NCBI GenBank assembly: GCA_003999685.1
Contig: CP021222.1
Location: forward strand, 2,914,001 to 2,978,000
Direction: 5' to 3'
Length of the DNA stretch: 64,000 bases
From: Taiwanofungus camphoratus
Lineage: Eukaryota; Basidiomycota; Agaricomycetes; Polyporales; Taiwanofungaceae
Of the stretch, positions 57,758 to 64,000 are shown in pieces; the first letter of the stretch is position 1; each line of letters opens with the position of its first letter. Below the pieces are notes generated by a model. The model did no database searches. It was not told the DNA's origin and saw only the letters and a program-made list of their open reading frames with translations. Both the position numbers and the translations under genes were made by a program.

Positions 57758-58630
57758 ACGGTTCCCTATATTGACGATGTTCCAGTCAAAGGCCCTGAAA
57801 GTTCGTACGATCTCGTACCTATTTCGGAGAATCCAGGCATTTGAAAGTTTGTTTGGGAACATTTTACGAACCTCAATAGGATAGTCACACGCATGCGCTA
57901 TGCAGGAGGTACCTTTTCTGGAGTTAAAAGCATTCTAATTGCCCGCGAAATCACCGTTGTAGGGCATCGGTGTACTCCAGAAGGTCGCCTACTGGACGAG
58001 TCTCGTGTTGCAGCCATACGCAACTGGGGACCTTGTGCGACCCTATCTGACGTTCGAGCCTTTTTAGGAACCATTGGAGTGGTCCGTATCTTCATCCGAA
58101 ACTTCGCACATCGTGCAGATGCCTTAGTACGCCTAACACGAAAGGCAGTACCCTTCGAATTTGGTCCAGCGCAGATCGCAGCGCAGGAGGACCTTAAGGA
58201 TGCTTTGCTGTCCTCTCCAGCTCTCCGATCCATTAACTATTCGTCAGGTGCGCCCGTGATCTTAGCGGTTGACACCTCCTATATTGCAGTTGGCTATCAC
58301 CTTTGCCAATGCGATGAGGACAACCCTAAAGTCCGATTCTACAATCGTTTCGGATCCATCACCCTAAATGATCACGAGCGGAGGTTCTCGCAACCAAAGT
58401 TAGAGATCTACGGATTGTTTCGAGCACTTCGCGTACTACGAATCTACCTAATCGGAGTTAGGAACCTTATAGTGGAAGTTGACGCACGCTATATCAAAGG
58501 GATGTTGCAAAATCCGGACATCGCACCCAGCGCGAGTATAAATCGCTGGATCGTATCGATTCTAACCTTCCATTTCACCCTAGTACATGTACCAGGTACG
58601 ATGCATGGACCAGACGGACTATCAAGATGA
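57758..58630 (+). pseudogene. RT-RNase H remnant of element B
   Basis: The reading starts at ACGGTTCCC with VPYIDDVPVKGPESSYDLVP, so the catalytic YIDD box is kept but all upstream RT blocks are lost. A TGA at 57842-57844 replaces a CGA that is Arg in element A (NPGIRKFVW). The frame then stays open through MRYAGGTFSGVKS and the RNase H blocks (LAVDTSYIAVGY, VEVDARYIKGML) to GPDGLSR and the TGA at 58628-58630, shared with A. One further amino-acid change, Pro to Leu at 57993, is also a CpG transition. Confidence 0.85.
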
Positions 58631-58693
58631 ACCCCCCAGCCAGGAGATCAAGAAGAGAGCAGCGAAGAAGACTTTGAAGACTGGATAGACAAA

Positions 58694-60310
58694 ATGCACT
58701 CGTTTCTACATCACATCCAAGCCCCCCCTTCCCATCCTATACCATCGATTTCTACCCTATTTCCTTACGAATTCGCCTCTAACATTCCTATCACAACCCC
58801 CACACCTCCGATAGCTCCAACCTTCGCCTCCGAGTTGGCTGAGGACAGCCAAGGTTTCAATAGGGAGGAGGAGAGCTATGATAGCGTCCCAAGATCCGAA
58901 ATGGCCAAGGAAGCTGACGCAAGACTTGACTTAGTAGCAAAATTCCTACGAAGCCTCGCGAGACCTGCCAACCTATCGGATTCAGAATACGAAGGTTTCG
59001 TAAAATACTGTCTTCTATTCTTCCTCGACGAGGACATACTATGGCGCAAAGATCCACAAGGAGCTCACAAACTAGTTGTAAAGCAGGCAGATCGTCTACG
59101 AATCCTCCGAGAATGTCACGATGCAGTCGCGCATCGAGGAATACACGCTACGAAGGTGCTGATTTCGGAGCGGTTTTGGTGGCCCTACCATCATATCGAC
59201 ATTGCCTGGTATGTTCGAAGCTGCCACCTATGCCAGATTCACCAAGTGCGGCAGATCCTAATCCCTCCTACGGTCGCTACGCCCGCTCCGATCTTCGCAA
59301 AGGTTCATATAGATACCATGCATATGCCCCCTTCTAACGGATTTAGGTACTTGGTGCAAGGCCGGTGTTCTCTAACCCAATACCCCGAATTTCGGATGCT
59401 TCGCAAGGAGACGGCTAAAGCTTTGGCAGAATGGCTCTTCGAAGACTTTGTTTGTAGGTGGGGCGCGCTATCGGAGATAGTCACGGACAACGGTGCTCCC
59501 TTCGTAAAAGCTACGAACTACATAGCGAAGAAGTACCAGCTACGACACATCCGAATTAGCGGATACAATTCGCGTGCCAACGGACTGGTGGAGAGGCCTC
59601 ACTTCGATGTTAGGCAGGCTCTATTCAAGGCCGTGGATGGCGAAGAGTCTAAATGGTCTCAGGCAACGTACTCAGTCTTCTGGTCCGAAAGGATCATGAC
59701 TCGAAAGCGCATGGGATGTTCGCCCTATTTCGCGGTCACTGGCACCCACCCTGTTATCCCTTTGGACGTCATAGAGGCCACCTATATCCTTCCTCCTCCA
59801 TCTTCCATGCTATCCACGACCGATCTTATCGCACGTCGAGCTATCGCATTGCAAAAGCGGGTGACTCAGGTAGCGGAACTACATTCGAAGGTCTACGAAG
59901 CGTGAAGACAAGCTGCTCTGCGATTCGAAGAGAAGCATAAGCACTCCATCCACGATTTCAACTTTGAAAAGGGCAATTTAGTACTAATTTGCAACACGCA
60001 GATAGAAAAGTCCCTAAATCGGAAGATGCGACCTCGCTACCTCGGCCCAGTACTCGTAGTATCTAGGAACAAAGGTGGTGCTTATATCCTATGTGAATTG
60101 GATGGTTCGGTACTCGACAGGCCTACGGCAGCCTTCTGAGTCATCCCCTACTTAGCGCGAAAAGCCCTCGAACTTCCTACCGAACTCTTGGACGTGTCGA
60201 CGGAGTGACTTCGCGAATTAGAGCTGACTACCACCCAAGGCGATGACGAAGAACTAGGATCGTATCCCTACTCTCCTAAGTCCGGCTCTAGTCCATCCGA
60301 AGCTCACTAA
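58694..60310 (+). pseudogene. Integrase remnant of element B
   Basis: The reading matches the element A integrase nearly residue for residue over the first 400 codons, including the zinc module and the D, D and E of the core. Three TGA codons break it at 59903-59905, 60137-60139 and 60206-60208; each is CGA (Arg) in element A. Other differences here are also CG to TG or CA (59771, 59965, 59975, 59990). The frame ends at TAA 60308-60310, the same stop as in A. The protein cannot be full length, and the GPY/F-like C-terminal module is lost first. Confidence 0.88.
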
Positions 60311-60845
60311 AGAATCAGAGGAGCAATCGACGATACCCCGACTTTAGCTAAGATTACGCTACGTCCATTTTACTTTTCGCTTACCCTTTGGTCATGTTTT
60401 ACTTTCCCCAACAAGCCCCTACTCAGTTTTGACAGCTACGAAGTTCCGAATGTCTACGAATTTTTACTTACAACATCTCCGACTTTTTACTATAGTGATT
60501 CAACTCACGAAGTCGCGATATCGTTCTAAAGGCTCCTAAAACGCCGAGCGGAGCGAAGATTGCGCGAGGGGCCTTATGCCTTTCAAGGCCATGATGATTT
60601 ACTGAGCCTAAATGAGCGCATTTTATCCCCCTAAGTCTTCTAATTCATCTCTGTGTTGTTTGGTTACTTCATGCACTTAGGAACTTTTTCACCAGGACGA
60701 TGTTTGCGTCTGCTATATTCAGACTACTGTACACATATTGGAAAAGGTCCCTAGCAAAGGGACGCGCAACGAGAAAGAATACAGCACATTGGTGCGACGG
60801 ATACGGAATGGGCAAGACGAGGAACTACGAACCCCCCCCCACCTT
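60311..60845. other. Spacer between integrase remnant and antisense gene of element B
   Basis: Counterpart of 46907-47442, non-coding, A/T-rich near 60360-60500, with a C run just before the antisense stop. Confidence 0.5.
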
Positions 60846-62223
60846 CTAAACCTCGGCCTCGGCATCTTCCTCATCCTGCTCGGACTCACCGGAGGGACCA
60901 GGATCAGTAGAGGAGGCGGCGACGCGATGGCGAGGAAGGGGGAGAGAGCTCAAGTCGAGCGGCGCAGGCGTACGACCGGTTAGGGCGGTTTCGGCACGAT
61001 AGAGCCCCGAGATGTAGTCTTCGAGACGCATTGCGCGACTCTCGGCCATCGCGCGGTCATACCAGAGGCCTTCGACAACGGCTTGATGCGCAGGGGTAAG
61101 GCCGTCCAAGTATTCGGCGCCGTTAAGGGCCAGCGAGGCCTCGAGTGACATCGTAGGTGCAGGGGTCGACTTCGCCTTCTTGGACTCGCGGGCGCGAGGC
61201 GGGGACACCTGAGGAGGTTGGCCTGCAGCTAGAGAACGTCCTAACATCAGCAATGGCGCGATAACGAGGGCACGAGAAGCCCTACCACGCTTCGAAACGT
61301 GCACTCCGCGCTCCTTACCGTCTACAGAGAATCCACCCCAATAACACCCCTGCGACTCTCGAAGGCACTTACCACACTTCACGGCACCCACGGGGAGTTC
61401 GCACTCGAAGTCGGTGGTGTAGGTGCTGCAGCGATCGCACTGGAAAGCAATAATAAGTCGCGAACAGCCACGAAAAAGAAGCGTACTCACCTTCGCATGA
61501 GTTCGCCTATGCTCCGCCGCCTTCGCCATGTTAGCCAGGGCTTCGGGCGTCGGAGGAGCCTTCGCCTTCGCAGCATCCTTCCCCTGAGTAGGAGGGACCC
61601 CTACGAAGACACCCGAACTCGTGGACGAGGCGAGTTCGCCGACTTGGCCGCTAGAAACGGAGGCCATGATCGAGCTAGCCTGGGAAGCCGCGCGGGTAGA
61701 AGCTGCTGCCTTGGCCCGAGCTGAGGGACGACGAGTGCGCGATGAGGTACGACTAGGGGCCGGCGAAGGAGCAGAAGACGAAGCCGCAAGTTGGGCAGCG
61801 CGTTCAAGCGCAGCGCGCTCGACCGCCTCCACACGAAGTTGTTCGGTCGCGCGGGCGAGTTCGCGCTGTGCGTCTCACTCTTGAAGCATAGCGGCGAACT
61901 GAGGAAAGCCGGTGTGGGCCCATGAGATCCACGACGAGTCCGCGAGAGGGAGAATCGCCGTCAAACCTTCGACGATGGCGGCCTCTAAGGTAGGATCGGC
62001 AGGAGCGTTCGAAGCCTGGGACAGGACCCGCCAGTTACCCTATAACGCAGTGAAGACAATGTAACGAGCGATCGAGGAGGGTACGTACCACACGACGTCC
62101 TAAGTTCCTCGCCCACCGCAGGTAATCTTCGGCCTCCGCTACGCCCTCCAGACGAGAATCGAGGAGCGCCAGGACATCGCTGTGAGCTAGGCCAACACCA
62201 TCAGAGTCCATATCGTCGAACAT
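60846..62223 (-). pseudogene. Antisense spliced gene in element B: Zn2Cys6-like protein
   Basis: This is the counterpart of the antisense gene in element A, with the same start (ATG 62221-62223, MFDDMDSDGV), the same intron positions and the same TGA after MLQE (61875-61877). Intron 2 here has a stronger acceptor (tttccag) and a length divisible by three with no stop. Thus both spliced and unspliced forms stay open over 328 codons from MEAVERAALERAAQLAAS to DAEAEV. The six Cys of CDRC...CGKC...C are all kept. Differences from A are few (for example PLPRHRVAAS against PLPRRRIAAS), so the reading frame has been kept while the neighbouring integrase collected stops. The function is unknown. Confidence 0.65.
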
Positions 62224-62381
62224 GATGGGGAAGGGAAAGGCAAAAGGGGAGAAAGGAGAAAAAGATAAGAGGCACCCACAATTAGCTTCTATCAGGATAT
62301 CGCCCGCTTCGCAGATCGGACGCGATAGGCTACAAGTTCCCACGGTCGCGCACACTGACTGAGGACAGTCAGGATTTCAAT

Positions 62382-62391
62382 AGGGAGGAGG
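62382..62391 (+). promoter_or_regulatory. Polypurine tract of element B
   Basis: AGGGAGGAGG directly before the TG of LTR4, identical to the tract of element A and preceded by the same TTTCAAT. Confidence 0.85.
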
Positions 62392-63999
62392 TGATGAGTC
62401 CCGTAGCCTCCTGGGCCCCGAATCGCGATTTTAGGAGCTTTCTAATCCCCCAACCGACCACTCTAAGACTCTCCTACAGCCTACGACAGGAGGGATAGGT
62501 TCCTATAATATTCCTAACGCCCCCTCTCCTTCCTAAACCCTCCTAACACCCTACGAAGTCTTGCGAAGTCACACGAGGTGCTACGAGATTTCGAATGCTA
62601 GACGCGAAGTCCCTAACTCCTGCTAAGTCCACTATCGGACACTGCCGGTCCTCCCATACTGTTCCATTGGATCTAGGTCCTATCTACTACGTCACTCATC
62701 CCGGGCTTAGCTAAGAAGTCTTAGCTAAGTCTCTCCTAGCTCTTGTGATTGCAGCTACCTCCGATAGGCTCCGAAACGGTCCGAAGTTCCGGAAGTTGGA
62801 CTTAGGAAGCCTTGTGCACCCCCATGGGTCTCGATCCTATGCCATAAGGTCATCCTAGGGCGTACCCATATGACCCTCCACCCATTTAGGACACCTCCTG
62901 CCCCGATTAGGCCAAGTCCCGCTGCTAAGGACTTTGTGCGCTCTTAGCCCGCTAAGATAGGTGATCACGGTGCATGGCTGCTCTCGGATAGTCATCCCGC
63001 CCTCGTGAATGAAGTTGGTCACCTTTCTACCGTTCGTAGTTCCCCTGTTTCAGTTCCTAATTAGTTCCTATCCCCCTCGTGTTCACTTCGGAGTCCATGC
63101 GTTTTAGTACACATTTCGGACTCGTAAGGATCACTTCGCGCAAGATTAGTTCACCTCACGCTCCCCTATTTAGTCAGAGGTAGTTTACTATGTACGAGAG
63201 AGACCCCTCAGTGCATGCTTCTCTCTTTGGAATACCAGTTCCCCTGTAGCTCCGATCTCAGGAAAGCGCCGCGAGTACAACCTTAGAAACGGTCCTAAGG
63301 TCCCTAAGTCTCCACCCCAGCTTCGTTTCAGTACCTTTGAACTACGTCTACGCTCGCGATATATCTATGAACCATGTCTACGCTTCCTGAACTACGCACT
63401 ACGATCTACGAAAGTCGCCGTGACCTCGCACCCTTCAGCACCTCTTATAGCACCTATCCGGTGGGCCTCCGCCTTAGTTATACCCTTAGGCTCACGTTGC
63501 GTCATCCCTACGTCCTACGAATAGCCCTACGACTCTCCCATAGCCTTAGTTACAGGCTATAGTACCTCTCCCTACGCCCTCGAACTCTCCGACCTCTCCT
63601 ACAGGTCTCCTACGCTAGCCAAACCTCGCCCACCTCGCTCTAACAAACCTCTAAACCTTACGCCCTTTAGCTAACTCTAGCTAAAAGGACTTCGCAGCAT
63701 CTACGAAGTCAGCTCGCGTGATTTAGCTAAAACTTCGAAGGACTTCGCAGAATCTCGAAGGACTTCGCGTACTTCGGAGGGCCTCGCAAGGCCTTAGGGA
63801 TTGTATAGCACTTAGGAACAAGATCCTGTTGTACAGGACCCTTGACCCCTTACTCCCCCACTTACAAAAACAAGACATACAGGTTTCCCGGTATCGTACA
63901 GGTTGTAGCTCCTACCCTCATATCCTCACAGTTATCACACTACCCCACAGCCACGTTGCAGAGCACTCCCTAGGTACCAGGGTCCCCTAGGTCGTATCA
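62392..63999 (+). repeat. LTR4, short form (3' LTR of element B)
   Basis: 1608 bases, beginning tgatgagtcccg and ending cgtatca at 63999, inverted relative to LTR1-LTR3. It lacks the same two blocks as LTR1, so the two outermost LTRs of the whole composite are of the same short form and point outwards with their 3' ends. One base (c, 64000) of flank is visible. Confidence 0.92.
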
Positions 64000-64000
64000 C

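Larger units (their letters stand above)
57758..63999 (+). mobile_element. Ty3/Gypsy element B, 5'-truncated inverted copy
   Basis: This is a second copy of the same family in the opposite orientation to A. It begins inside the RT coding region just before the YIDD box and runs through RNase H, integrase, the antisense gene, the polypurine tract and a full 3' LTR (LTR4). It corresponds to 43752-49995 of element A, read on the other strand, with nearly the same length (6242 against 6244 bases). The 5' LTR, leader, gag, protease and RT fingers are missing. Several TGA stops make pol dead. Confidence 0.9.

Overview
The window comes from a basidiomycete fungus, probably an Agaricomycete. The evidence is eukaryotic house-keeping genes packed on both strands, split by many short GT-AG introns (about 45-75 bases), the Agaricomycete-restricted DUF6534 seven-helix family, an intron-bearing tRNA-Phe, and Ty3/Gypsy and LINE elements of fungal type. 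The species cannot be named from sequence alone.

Bases 1-41,852 are a gene-dense host region. In order it holds: the 3' part of the chaperonin subunit CCT4 (+); an adaptin that looks like AP-4 epsilon (-); a Bub2/Cdc16-type TBC GAP (+); an unidentified stretch; tRNA-Phe(GAA) with an 18-nt intron (-); a mitochondrial carrier (-); a probable Rrn6/TAF1C-like Pol I factor (-); mitochondrial ribosomal protein uL3m (+); a DUF6534 membrane protein (+); a tail-anchored inositol-polyphosphate 5-phosphatase (+); an MFS transporter (-); a glia-maturation-factor homologue (+); GPI14/PIG-M (-); SAR1 (-); SRP-receptor beta (-); the SSU-processome WD protein UTP21 (+); a Tim17-like membrane protein (+); a WDR53-like protein (-); a glutamine-synthetase/FluG-type enzyme (+); and a DUF3074 START-like protein (-). 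There is no operon logic. Several neighbours (GPI14, SAR1, SRP receptor beta) act at the endoplasmic reticulum, and several divergent pairs share short intergenic regions.

Bases 42,458-64,000 are a retrotransposon block. A 5'-truncated LINE (RNase H plus zinc-knuckle end) abuts LTR1 of a Ty3/Gypsy element. Element A (43,752-57,757, - strand) has the order LTR3-PBS-gag-PR/-1 frameshift/RT-RNaseH/TGA/INT-antisense gene-PPT-LTR1. Its gag is split by a solo LTR (LTR2) flanked by a 4-base duplication ACGG. Element B (57,758-63,999, + strand) is a 5'-truncated copy in opposite orientation. It starts inside the RT coding region, directly at the outer end of LTR3, and ends in LTR4. The two copies form a 6.2-kb inverted repeat.

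The most unusual part is the Ty3/Gypsy family itself. Between INT and the 3' LTR, on the strand opposite to gag-pol, both copies carry a spliced gene coding for a protein with six cysteines spaced like a Zn2Cys6 cluster. The family also has a canonical GGGTTTT slippery heptamer placed directly before the gag stop, and a 35-base near-copy of the polypurine-tract region inside INT, like a central PPT. Copy B is decaying mainly through CpG transitions, several of which create TGA stops.
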